From Paragyromitra xinjiangensis (Eukaryota > Ascomycota > Pezizomycetes > Pezizales > Discinaceae): a DNA stretch of 64,000 nt. The stretch spans positions 744,001 to 808,000 of the forward strand of contig JBCAMK010000003.1 in the NCBI GenBank assembly GCA_038503065.1. The letters run 5' to 3'. The position numbers were made by a program, and so were the translations under genes. Shown here piece after piece: positions 20,131 to 30,413 of this stretch. The notes under the pieces were generated by a model. It was not told the origin of the DNA and ran no database searches. It saw only the letters and a program-made list of their open reading frames with translations. How positions within the stretch are numbered: the stretch's first letter is position 1; the number at the start of each line of letters is the position of its first letter.

Positions 20131-22242
20131 ACACACAACACAAATTACAGGCATAGCCCAAGTGCAACAACTGAATTGCGCTAAAGGAAAGGCCTCCACT
20201 CTCTCAGTACTCCATCACGCAAACATTAACACTCAACTCGCCATACTCGCACTACAAGACCCATGGTCAGAAGCCCAGGGCCTACCGCCAAACATCACAA
20301 ACTTTCATCACTTCTCACCAACAAACCAGAATCCCAAATGCATCACCTACATTAATGCAAACATGAACCTCAACCCACGCATTTCAACCTCCTTCTTCAA
20401 CAACGCCATTTCCATCATCATCACCACGGCAATAGGCGACATCGAAATTTCCAACATATACGCCAATCACACACCAACAACATACACTTATCTCAACATG
20501 CATCACTTCCTCCCCATGCACATGATACTAGCAGACACCAATCTACACCACACATGGTGGTACGGACTTGAAACCGACACACATCGCACCTCCATCAACA
20601 GAACCAGACTAATAGCCAACCAACTCGTCGACTGGCTAGAAGATCACAACTACCAACTCATCAATCACCCAGGAATCCCTACACACTTCCCCAGAAATGG
20701 CAACCAAAATTCCATCATCGATCTTACCCTATTCAAAAACATACAACAACACCTCATAACGTGGCAATCCGATCAAAGACTAAGGGACAACTCTGATCAC
20801 ACCCTAATCACAACCACCATATTTCTCCCACCAAAACCCACAGCCACACCCAAACGCAACCTCAGCAAAGCAAACTGGAATCAATTCCACAACATAATAA
20901 GACAATCAGCACTCAACAACTCCCAGCCCACCAACGCCAGCGAAACCGCCAAAGAATGCGAACAGCTCACCTCTCTCATACAACTCGCCACTATAACAGC
21001 CATACCTTTATCGAAACCCAGCCAACATTCCAAAGGCTGGTGGACCAACGAACTCTCCAAATTAAAAAGGAAAATAAACGCCGTCAACCATATAACCAAA
21101 CAACCCAACCCACCACGACACGCCAAAAGCCTCCTTAAAAACCTTCGAGCGCAATGGAAAACCGAAATCAATGAAGCCAAAAAACATCACTGGCACCAAC
21201 GGCTCTCCACCAACGATCCCAAACAAATATGGCAAGCCATCAAACAAACCAATGGACGCAGACCCCCTACCACCATACAACCCCTACACAATGCACCTAA
21301 TTTCGAAGCACAATGCAATGCTTTTAAATCCACCTTCTTCCCACCCATCCTCGCCTCTCCCCAGCCACTACCACAAAACTGGCTTCCCCCACCCGCACTA
21401 GATCAATCCCTCAATACACCTCATGTCACCCCAGAGCTAATCTCTAAATTGCTCGCCAAAACCTCCGCCGCATCCGCTCCAGGACATGACGGAATCCTTT
21501 ATCCTCACATACAACATGCCCATCAAGCCGCCCCCCAACTCATCCCCAAAATCTTCACGGCTGCCCTCCGCTTTGGCGCCTTCCCCGACATATGGAAACA
21601 GGCGATCATCACACCCATACCTAAATCAGGCAAAGACGATTATTCCAAACCCAACGCCTACCGCCCCATTTCACTACTATCATGTCTTGGTAAACTCCTA
21701 GAACGCATCATCACCAGACAACTAGAAATTGCTGCAATAAACTCAGGCGCAATTAACCACCAACACACAGGTGGACGCACAGGAATCTCGGCAATAGACG
21801 CCCTACAACAAATCATCACACCATCCCAATCCTGGCTCGACACTCCTGCCACAACAGGACACCAAAAACAACTACGACCTTCCATTCTTACCACAGACAT
21901 TGAAGGAGCCTTCAACTGCGTCATACATCAACAAATGACTGCGATCTTTCTTCACTTCAAATTCCCCACATACCTCATACAATGGTACCAGAGTTTCACC
22001 ACCAACCGAACAATAGCTTTTCGTTTTAATAGCACCACAAGCCCAACACTACCCTTCAACAGCGGACTCCCCCAAGGATCTGCCGTTTCATCCATCGCCT
22101 TCACCATATACAGTGCCGCGCTAGACACTGAACCATCACCTTCCAATCTCACTTATTCTAACACCTACATTGACGACAACGCCATGCTACAAGCAAGTTT
22201 CTCACAAAAATTTGCCACCATGACATTACAACAACGCCTCAA

Positions 22243-22260
22243 CATCAGCAAAACTGATTC
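22243..22260 (+). repeat. Left terminal inverted repeat
   Basis: 18 bp, perfect reverse complement of 24512-24529; it interrupts the LINE frame immediately after CGCCTCAA. Confidence 0.85.
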
Positions 22261-23024
22261 TGATCCTGGCTTCCGCTTTTAGGTCCTGCGTGCTCCAGGA
22301 GGTCTGAGCATTGGTGTGGGAGAGTCCTGAGCGCAACTGGATCAGCCACCCGTCTTCTGGCCTATTTTGGTTACTACAGGACGGAAGGACTGTGCTCCAG
22401 TACATGCTGTGGACCTCGCTTACAAGCCCATGGACCGTCCTGGAGCTTCCTGGAGCTGAGCTGCACGGTCCATGGAGCTCTCTGGAGTTGCATATCTCCC
22501 CCCAGTACCAATCAGGGTTCGCTTTTCTAGGTCCATGGCGCTCTCTGGAGCCGTGTACCTTTCCCCAGTACCGATCTGGGTACTGCTGAAGCGTGTGCCT
22601 GCCCTCCACCAGTCCCCTGAAGCACGTACCTGCCCTCTATTAGAGTCCCAAATTGCGCACCCCACTGACAGGAGATCGCAGGATCTTGCATGCAAGCGAG
22701 TCAATAACCCTGACCCTAGGGACTTAGCGAATTTTTAGTGAAGGTCTTTTGCTGCCACCCATACCGTTGCCACGTTACCCCTTTTCTCTTACTCCCACCC
22801 ATCCACACCCATCCACACCCCCTATTGCCCTTCCTACTTTGCAGTTACATGAACTTTGCTAACATCGTGACTTCAGTTCTCACATCTCAAATACATTCAG
22901 ATATCGACATCGGACCCTATTACATCGGACCTCGCTTGGTCGGACCCTCAGCAGCAGACCCCTTCAGCAGCAGACCTCGCTCGCTTCCACAGCCTGCTGA
23001 ATCGACTGCCTGAGAGCCTCCTGA

Positions 23025-24063
23025 GCAGCCTCCGAATTGACTCCGAATTGGCTGCTCAATAGACTCCAAATTGACTCCCGAATAGGCTCCGAATTGACTG
23101 CTGAATAGGCTCCTGAATAGGCTCCGAATTGACTGCTGAATTGACTGCTGAATAGACTTCGAATAGACTCCTAATCGGCTGTTTCTAAGCCTCCGAATCC
23201 TGCTGAACTGACTGCTGAATTGACTCCTGAATAGACTCCGAATCAACGCCCGAACCACTGCCGAATAGACTCCCGAATAGACTCCGAATTGACTGTGGAA
23301 TAGGCTCCTGAATAGACTCCGAATCGACTCCCGAATTGACTCCGAATCGGCTCCTGAATAGACTCCGAATCGACTCCCGAATTGACTCCGAATCGGCTGT
23401 TTCTAAGCCTCCGAATCCACTGCTGAATTGACTGCTGAATTGACTGCTCAATAGACTCCGAATCGACTCCCGAATAGGCTCCGAATTGACTGCTGAATAG
23501 ACTCCGAATCGACTCCCGAATAGGCTCCAAATTGACTGCTGAATAGACTCCTGAATAGACTCCGAATTGACTGCTGAATTGACTGCTGAATAGACTCCGA
23601 ATCGACTCCGAATCGGCTGTTTCTGAGCCTCCGAATCCCGCTGAATTGACTGCTGAATTGACTCCGAATTGACTCCCGAATAGACTCCCGAATAGACTCC
23701 GAATCCTGCTGAATTGACTGCTGAATTGACTCCTGAATAGACTCCTGAATAGACTCCAGAATAGACTCCTGAATAGACTCCGAATCGACTCCGAATCGGC
23801 TGTTTCTAAGCCTCCGAATCCCGCTGAATTGACTGCTGAATTGACTGCTCAATAGACTCCGAATCGACTCCCGAATAGGCTCCGAATTGACTGCTGAATA
23901 GGCTCCTGAATAACTTCCAAATTGACTGCTGAATTGACTGCTGAATAGGCTCCCGAATAGACTCCGAATCCTGCCAAATTGACTGCCAAATTGACTCTGA
24001 ATCGGCCGTTTCTAAGCCTGTGAATCCTGCCGAATTGACTGCTGAATAGACTCCGAATCAACT
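23025..24063. repeat. Minisatellite of 11-12-bp units with a ~200-bp higher-order period
   Basis: About 1 kb of variants of GAATTGACTGCT, GAATAGACTCCC and GAATCGACTCC. A longer block, CGGCTGTTTCTAAGCCTC or a close variant, recurs near 23176, 23393, 23612, 23796 and 23999, marking a period of about 184-219 bp. On the minus strand the units lack stops, giving overlapping open frames that read Ser/Gln/Phe/Ile repeats in all phases. Mixed 11- and 12-bp units make real coding unlikely. Confidence 0.9.
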
Positions 24064-24511
24064 GCGTGCCAGCGCCTGAAACAACTGCTGAATAGTGGAC
24101 CAAACAATTGATTTAGGCACAGGTGGGTTTAGTGCGGGGGGGGTTGCCTCCAGTGGCGACTGCTTGATTTTGTACATAGAGATCCTGTAGTGTAGCTTTT
24201 CAATATACGTAGCCGAATTGATAACAATAATCATGTGCATTTGCGTGCCCCCAGTAGTATTATTGACGCCCTACAGCCGCCCTACAGCTGGCCTACAAGC
24301 GATGGTGTGGTCCACGGGAATTGATAGAGCTCCAGGAAGGTCCGCCATCTATGGTAGGTGGTCCAGGGAGGTCCACGAGGGTCCGTGAGAAGTGGTGTGT
24401 GGTCCGGGAACCGTGTGCAAGGGTCCTTGGGATATGGCTGTTCCATGGACTGGCACTTGCCTCCATCTGGTCCGCGCCATCCATGAGGGTCCGGGAGCGC
24501 CCAGGAGCCAA

Positions 24512-24529
24512 GAATCAGTTTTGCTGATG
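24512..24529 (-). repeat. Right terminal inverted repeat
   Basis: Perfect 18-bp partner of 22243-22260, followed by AACCTCAA and resumption of the LINE ORF2 frame. Confidence 0.85.
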
Positions 24530-26310
24530 AACCTCAAAGTTGAAAGAGGTTCACACCTCAATATTCTCTTCTCCCCACCCAAAACGGAACTCATGCACTT
24601 AAGACTCAGTTCCAGAACCAAAGATCCCACCCCCACTTCCATCACGCTCTACGATCAAAGCATATCACCCACCGAACAAAACCGTATGCTAGGTCTCATA
24701 ATTGATCGAAAACTAACCTTCCACCAACACACTCATCACATCGTCGCCTCCTTACTCAAAACCAAAGGAGCCATTTACCCCCTGCTCAAATCCATACACC
24801 TCACCCCCGCCACAATACATCACATATTACATATAGTCCACATCCCCAAGATGTTATGGGGCTCCCCCATATGGTGGACAGGTGCACCCACCCTAATAGA
24901 CAACATTCAACCAGCATATCACAGCCTCGCCCGCCTCATCACGGGCCTTCCCAGATACACTAAAATAACCCACCTATTACGCGAAGCCGCCCTACCACCG
25001 CTTAACCTACTGCTAAACTATCATTCACAAAAATATGGCATACGCATTCTAAAAAACAACGCGTACAACCCAGCCTTTCTCCCACTACTCAAGCTCCTCC
25101 CACAAACAACAGAGTACAAAGGGACAGGACTCAAAAGAATAGCCTCCCTGCTTCAACCCCTCATCAATAACCAACCCCTCGAAAGACTTGAATTTCCCTT
25201 TCATTCCCCATTTCTTACACAAAAATCCCTACAAATTTCCCAGCTTTCCAAACAACAAACAGCCACGCAACACATCAATTGGACAGGCACATTAGAAGAT
25301 TCCTGGCTCCTTTACACAGATGGCTCTCTCATCGACAACGGACATTCATCCTCCGGCGCATACATCGCTCACATACGATATGGCATCACCACACAAACAT
25401 ACACACATTCCTGCGCCCTCGGATACCATGCCAAGAATGAAGACGCCGAAATTCACGCCATACAAGAAGCCTTAAATCTCTTGCTTCAACACATCGTTTA
25501 CCCTGCTTCCATACACATATGCGTTGACAACCAAAATGCCCTAAAGTCACTCGCAGGAGGACCCACACATAACAAGGAATACCTGTGGCACGCACTTAAC
25601 GCGTGCAATTCACTTCAAAACATAGGATGCTCCATCAGTGGCATATGGACTCCCTCTCACACACAAATCTTTGGCAACGAGAAAGCCGATCAACTGGCCA
25701 CACTCGCCCACAACAAACCTCTTTGCCCATGGTACCGTCTCACCCTTGGACACCTTTCACTCCTACCCAAGAAACACCTACTCAAATCATGGGCCTCCAA
25801 CACCCAAGAGCCCGTCGCGCTTCACATCGCGCAACATCTCACACCACTATCACGAAAACGATTCTCCAAACTTGCGAAGATACGCAATCAAGCGCACTTC
25901 ATTGATCCCACCGGATTCACCAATCCCCTCATATGCACATGCGGCGAACAGGATGGCTCCTACCATCGCATCATGTCTTGTAAACTCAAAAACAAAGAAC
26001 GAGAAGATTTCTTTAAAAATTCAGAACCAGATTGGAGTATTTTCTTTTCGCCTAAGTTAAATTTTTCCGAGTTCTTTTCTTATGTTAACCTTTTAGGGTT
26101 ATAAAAATCATGCGAATAAGTAGGGGATGATTGATTTGATTTTCCTTTCGATTATTTCCTTTCGTAAAAAATTGTTATTATTTTTTCTTTCCTTTATTAT
26201 GTTTAAGAATTGGTTTGGACACGGGGAGGATTTATTTGTAGTTGGCGGCGGATGAGGCGATATACTTTAGTATCAGGGCCGTAGAATTAAAAACACTAAA
26301 ACACTAAAAC

Positions 26311-26323
26311 ACTAGAGGCAGTA
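26311..26323. repeat. 13-bp target-site duplication, right copy
   Basis: ACTAGAGGCAGTA, identical to 18350-18362. It is followed by the last 17 bp of the Gypsy LTR (to 26340). Confidence 0.9.
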
Positions 26324-26340
26324 ATGGCGTACCCGTTACA

Positions 26341-26615
26341 TGCAAAGCCTGCGCTTGGGTGCAGCCAGCACCCAGACCAGCTCCCCTGGGCGGTCAGGAA
26401 GACCACAATCACAGCATGCGGAATATAGCCTTCCAGAAGACAAGAACATGTCCAGGCAACAATTTTTTATTGCTGATGCTGACCACACGCTGATATATGT
26501 TACATTTGGATTGTTAGTTTGGTTGGCGTTTGTTTGTTTTGTTTTCGGGTTGTTGGGGACATGCCATTAGTATTTTAGTACTCCAATACAATAAAATATT
26601 AATTGAAAAAAAAAA
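26341..26615 (+). mobile_element. Probable 3' remnant of a third LINE-like element
   Basis: This lies between the Gypsy LTR end and an opposite-strand LTR fragment. Its 3' part is T/G-rich with TTGGTTGGCG, then AGTATTTTAGTACT (a possible small hairpin), AATAAAATATT and an A-run touching the LTR fragment. That resembles a 5'-truncated LINE tail inserted in the LTR. The first 110 bp are G/C-rich and of unknown origin. I found no target duplication. Confidence 0.35.
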
Positions 26616-26733
26616 TTGAGCCCTTAAAATTCTTGAGTAGTTTGCACGAAAGAACTGAATTCTGAACCTGATCTATATCCATTTCGCAATGGCCGTACAC
26701 CCAACCTATCTACCTAAGCCTACCCCTGTTACA
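26616..26733 (+). repeat. LTR fragment of the same Gypsy family, plus strand
   Basis: This is the 3' end of an LTR ending CCCCTGTTACA. It matches the reverse complement of 17676-17797 at most positions. The 5' part of this LTR is missing, cut at an A-rich tail. It may be a solo-LTR relic in inverted orientation to the main Gypsy element. Confidence 0.8.
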
Positions 26734-27515
26734 CAGGGAGCACATAGAGGTTGGGGAGAAAATTGCCTCCCCAGGAGACATACCCAAACTCCAGGAGGCG
26801 ATGATTATTTTTACTGATGTAGTTGTTAGAAGCATTATCTGAGAATGCATCATTATTTGCTGTTTCTACCTTAATTTGTATGATAAATGTTCAAATTGAT
26901 GCATTCTCATACCTTGTAAAGATGTATACCATATCCGTTTTGGATTTATGCAGTATGCAATATAATTAATCAGCTTTCTTGCTACTTCGATTGCCCTCTT
27001 AACCTCATGGGAGGTCAAAAGCCCTTGGCAATATCGATTGATCCGATTTTTAATACCCATGCTGTAAAGGATTGCAGTTTTGGTTTTCCAAGGCTTTTGG
27101 CTGTGACCCTGTTTTCGCTGGATCCACACTTCCTCATCCAGTAACCCTTTCTCTCTCGATCTTCAAGGCACGTAGAGAAACCAAAAACAAGAAATCATCA
27201 GATTCTGTCCATATTTATTCTGGCACTTCGTTTCGTTCCCTGGCAAATAATGAAAATCCCACCTCTATAACACTTCTCCTGCTTACCAATCAGAAGTTCC
27301 TTCCGACAATAACTTAAGTATAAGAATGCCGGCAGTTCCCTCATGTATTAAATTTCCAACTGTGCAAATAAGTACCCAAACCACCTGCGCGAGAGTTCTC
27401 AACACCTCTTCCTTCCAAGTCTTACCATAGAAGCAAATATTGTCCTTGCCTTCTCCAGCTATAATCCTCCCTACCTATACCTTGGTCGCCAGCCACATCT
27501 CATTTCAAATACTCA
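26734..27515. other. Intergenic, no convincing gene
   Basis: A/T-rich DNA between the transposon block and a small ORF. A minus-strand open frame of 87 codons (26866-27129) starts only at GTG; I see no recognisable domain in it and it could be a decayed gene fragment. The last 150 bp are C/T-rich, as in fungal 5' leaders. Confidence 0.5.
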
Positions 27516-27764
27516 ATGTGTCTAATCAGTGGCCGTGACGACGATAAACATATTCCCACACGCGAGGTTCATGTTTACCGCGATGGCTCAATAGGCCGGG
27601 AATATCCAGCCCGCCGAAGCTACACCTCAAGCAACGCAGGCTCCACAACCCGAGTCCGTCACGTTTACCACACCCCTTCCCCACGCAGTTCATACACTTC
27701 TGCTTATCGATCTTCGCAACCTATCGTCATTTTAAACGGCGGAAGAAGGCGTTCCGTTTATTAG
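27516..27764 (+). CDS. Small hypothetical protein, 82 residues
   Basis: ATG-initiated single-exon ORF beginning MCLISGRDDDKH. The composition is rich in Ser, Arg, Tyr and Thr, with a central block of repeated Arg-Ser-Tyr-Thr residues and a basic C-terminus (GGRRRSVY). It has no signal peptide, membrane segment or known domain. Support comes from the true ATG, a C/T-rich upstream leader and codon use that looks coding rather than simple repeat. It could be a genuine small fungal gene or the first exon of something longer. Confidence 0.45.
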   Translation: MCLISGRDDDKHIPTREVHVYRDGSIGREYPARRSYTSSNAGSTTRVRHVYHTPSPRSSYTSAYRSSQPIVILNGGRRRSVY

Positions 27765-29470
27765 GCACCATTTCATGATATTTGGGCCACCCAGTTTCCG
27801 TTTGCTCAATGCAATCCCCGTTACTCTCTCATGGAGGAGCTGCACGATCTTTTCAATACCCCATACCATCAGCATGCTCTAAGCATCCGCAGCTGCAAGG
27901 GTTCATGCGAAGAGACGCTTTAGTTAGTTTTTTTTAGTTGTAGTTTTAGGACAATCAATTGCTGTTTATTTAATTATTTTTGGTACAAGTATTTGATTGA
28001 TTGGGGAATAGGGCTATCCCAAGCTTCACATTTTTATTCACCTTGGTCTTAGATATGTATTACAATCATTATATCCTTCATTGTTTTTAGTTTCTACTTG
28101 CATTTACCAATAAAAAGCACTTACTTGCGCCAACAGTATTTTATCGAGCATGGCTTCCGCCAAGCGATAAGTGATGTGTTGGCTCTAGAAGTTCTACAAT
28201 TTATAAAACTTCTACAACTTACAACCTGCTACTCGACCACTTGAATTAGGATACTGTGATTCTCGGGACCTTATACAGCCTGTGCCATAATTCCATGGGG
28301 TAGATCATCCTGCAGTATACCCGAACATACGCCCATTCCTGAATTACAAAAGTGCCTTGCTCGATTAGCGGATCAAATAGTGCCTAGCTTTATCGCAGAT
28401 CAAAATATTCGACACGGTTTCTGCATGTGCGGTATGGTGGTGGAATTGATAAACGTGTACCCTTTCGGTAGTGATCTATTACAGCTAAATGGGGGCTTAA
28501 GAAAGTTGCTTTATACAAAATGTTACTACATGATAAACCTAACGCCTGTAGAGCGCTTTTCAAAATTGAAGATATTTCCTTGGTATAAGCACACAAAAAT
28601 GAAAGAATGCAAAATTTCGAAGTCAACTAGTAGACTTACTAAACATGTTTGGCTTGCGCTCCCTGCTCAAGTCCTGATACTGTAGCATGACTTGGATGCA
28701 ATTACCTTCAGCCCGTACGCGCTGGGGGCAAGAGTCACACAACCGTCAAAATTATAGAGATCCGCTCGCTAATAACGTAACGATGACTTTTCACCGTCCG
28801 TCCTGTCTGATCCAGTCCATCCAAATACTGGACGGTTGGGCACGCTGCAAATTTTGCTCGCGAGTTAACTACTCTCTAACGTCATGCATCGGAGAAAGAG
28901 CATGGATGACTTATCAGATGCTTGCTTATTCAGTATAGAAAAACAAGTATTCAGATATACATGTATGTATCGATAACAGCATATACCTACATGTACATGT
29001 ATCTACACGCACCTCCCAAAGTACCCATCGAACTAGAAAGATACGTACTTATGCTCTACCATAACTGAAAATGCATTTTCAATGGCAATAGTTTCTGATC
29101 CGCCCCGCAGCAGCGCTTTATAACTTGGTTAGTCAAATTTACATGTGTATTAGGATTAAAGTCAATCGAGAGGCGGGTATGCATTTACGTATGCCAAGAA
29201 GTAGCCTATGCCAACATAAAAGGCAAAACTATGTTAGTGGCTTGCTTCCTAATTAATGTTTCAACTAGAGTGCAGAAATTTTATAATAGGTTTGAGCTCG
29301 AATAAGGTTGTGTTTTGCTCTGGCGAATCTTGATGTGTAAGGAACTCATTGCTGTAGCGAATGGTTTTTGACTATCGCTATTACCACCGCCGCTAAGACT
29401 TGACTTGCTATAACAAATAATTACATGTACTTACGTTTACTATAGAGTAAACTGTTCCTACTTCGGGGGT
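27765..29470. other. Intergenic, A/T-rich
   Basis: 1.7 kb with no gene I can support. Contains four TACATGTA palindromes (28958, 28988, 28994, 29422). Confidence 0.5.
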
Positions 29471-29688
29471 GGGAAAAGTCTGTCACCAGGTGGCCGTGCT
29501 GGCGGTGCGAAACTTGACCGCCAACTCAACTTTACTTTACTTAAAATTTTACAGCAACCTTACAGAAAGTAGAGAGGCTTCAGAGATAGAGAAAATCAAA
29601 GGTTACTTAACGAAAGAAGAGCCCCAGAGTGTTGAGGATGAAGGGAAGAACCGCCGCCAGCACCGCTACCTGGTGACAGACTTTTCCC
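29471..29688. mobile_element. MITE-like element with ~38-bp terminal inverted repeats
   Basis: 218 bp. The ends begin GGGAAAAGTCTGTCACCAGG and are reverse complements of each other over about 38 bp with roughly three mismatches, extending through GTGCTGGCGG. The interior is A/T-rich and noncoding. I see no clear target duplication (TA, 8 bp or 9-11 bp), so the superfamily is open. Confidence 0.75.
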
Positions 29689-30413
29689 TACACACGTGGT
29701 ACGTCCAAGCCTACATGTAGTCATCCTGGCAGCTCTTGGCAACAGAAGAGAAGAGAAAGGCGCCACAGAAACCCCACGCCCTAAGCCCAGTGCTTAACTC
29801 TACCAAGGCTATCTTACGGCACCAACAGCTTTGCCACTCACGCCACAAAGAGCGTTTTCTTACCTGCATGTATCCATACCAACGGAAGATAAGCAAAAAA
29901 TTTTTTTGCCATCTTGAAGACCAGCGCGGAGAGGTCTAGCAGCGGTTTGTTCATGAATTCCCTCCGAATATTCGATACAAGAAAGCTAACTTGAATAATA
30001 CACTCCCCTCAATCTTCGTACAGTTGGCGAGCATTACCACAAAATACTTTTCAGCAGCCTCCCCAGCCTCGCCAGCGATCTTAATTCACAGGACGAAAAG
30101 GCAACAGAAATCAAGGCTCAGGGAGACATAAAACATAGACTAAGAAATCATAACAAACCCAAGGAGAACGATGAGAACGAGAAAATGGCGGGAGCGGAAA
30201 AATCGCCAGGAAAACGAATCAAATATTGGAAGAAACCCTCCCCCCCCGAAATAAGAAAATAATTAATGATTGCCTCAGCACCAGGTGGGCCTGAGTTGTA
30301 GGCTAACCGGCAGCCATCGCTTCCACCAATCGACGTTTCTGAGTGATGTAATCGAACAAAATATTTCGAATAGCACTCGTCCCCACTCGAAAAACTAGCT
30401 CGTCAACAATCCC
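29689..30413. other. Intergenic, downstream of the SANT-like gene
   Basis: Nothing coding recognised. It contains A-rich runs and the 3' flank of the minus-strand gene that ends at 30414. Confidence 0.5.

Larger units (their letters stand above)
22243..24529. mobile_element. Non-autonomous hAT-like element inside LINE ORF2
   Basis: 2287 bp bounded by perfect 18-bp inverted repeats (CATCAGCAAAACTGATTC / GAATCAGTTTTGCTGATG) that continue imperfectly inward (CCTGG...). The flanks are CGCCTCAA on the left and AACCTCAA on the right, 6 of 8 identical, consistent with an aged 8-bp duplication. The subterminal 250-350 bp at each end are G/C-rich and dense in GGTCC/GGACC and CCTGGAG motifs, like hAT subterminal repeats. 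There is no transposase ORF; the middle is a minisatellite. Confidence 0.75.
20123..26104 (+). pseudogene. LINE family-2 ORF2 (endonuclease-RT-RNase H), split by a DNA element
   Basis: ORF2 begins at ATG 20123 with the EEP endonuclease (QDPW at residues 45-48, LADTNLHHTWW, NSDHT), followed by RT (DIEGAFNCV, GLPQGSAVSS, YIDDN). Coding is interrupted at about 22242 and resumes at 24538 with the RT thumb, RNase H (TDGS, NEDAEIH, DNQNA, GNEKADQ) and a C-terminal CxC...H finger, ending at 26104. Removing the insertion plus one copy of the 8-bp flank leaves the two halves in the same frame, and no other disabling change is evident. The endonuclease box reads DTN where family 1 has DFN. Confidence 0.88.
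18363..26310 (+). mobile_element. Family-2 Tad-like LINE (nested in Gypsy LTR)
   Basis: Plus-strand non-LTR element of about 5.66 kb once the internal 2.29-kb insertion is subtracted. ORF1 (18697-20130) and ORF2 (20123-26104, interrupted) overlap as ATGATTAA. The 3' UTR carries TTGGCGGCGGATGAGG and ends in an ACACTAAA-type short repeat rather than plain poly(A). A perfect 13-bp duplication brackets it, so it arrived by target-primed insertion into the Gypsy 5' LTR. The sense strand is strongly C/A rich. Proteins are clearly related to family 1 but well diverged. Confidence 0.92.
12482..26340 (-). mobile_element. Ty3/Gypsy LTR retrotransposon, 3' truncated, with nested LINE
   Basis: Minus-strand element: 5' LTR (26340-26324 plus 18362-17676 once the nested LINE is discounted), gag (17439-15225) and pol (15139-12482). 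Pol stops within integrase, where LINE copy 3 begins, and no 3' LTR is seen. The order protease-RT-RNase H-integrase defines Ty3/Gypsy. The LTR reads TGTAACGGG...CCCGTTACA at its ends. The element cannot move: integrase is truncated, gag is frameshifted and the LTR is interrupted. Confidence 0.85.

Noticed and set aside
22920..24103. Several overlapping minus-strand ORFs of 80-134 codons
   Set aside because: They are stop-free readings of the 11/12-bp minisatellite in several phases, with no unique protein sequence.
28424..28500. Stretch resembling the 5' half of a tRNA-Leu (GGTGGAATTGATAAAC)
   Set aside because: No matching T-arm or closing acceptor stem follows; it looks like chance similarity.
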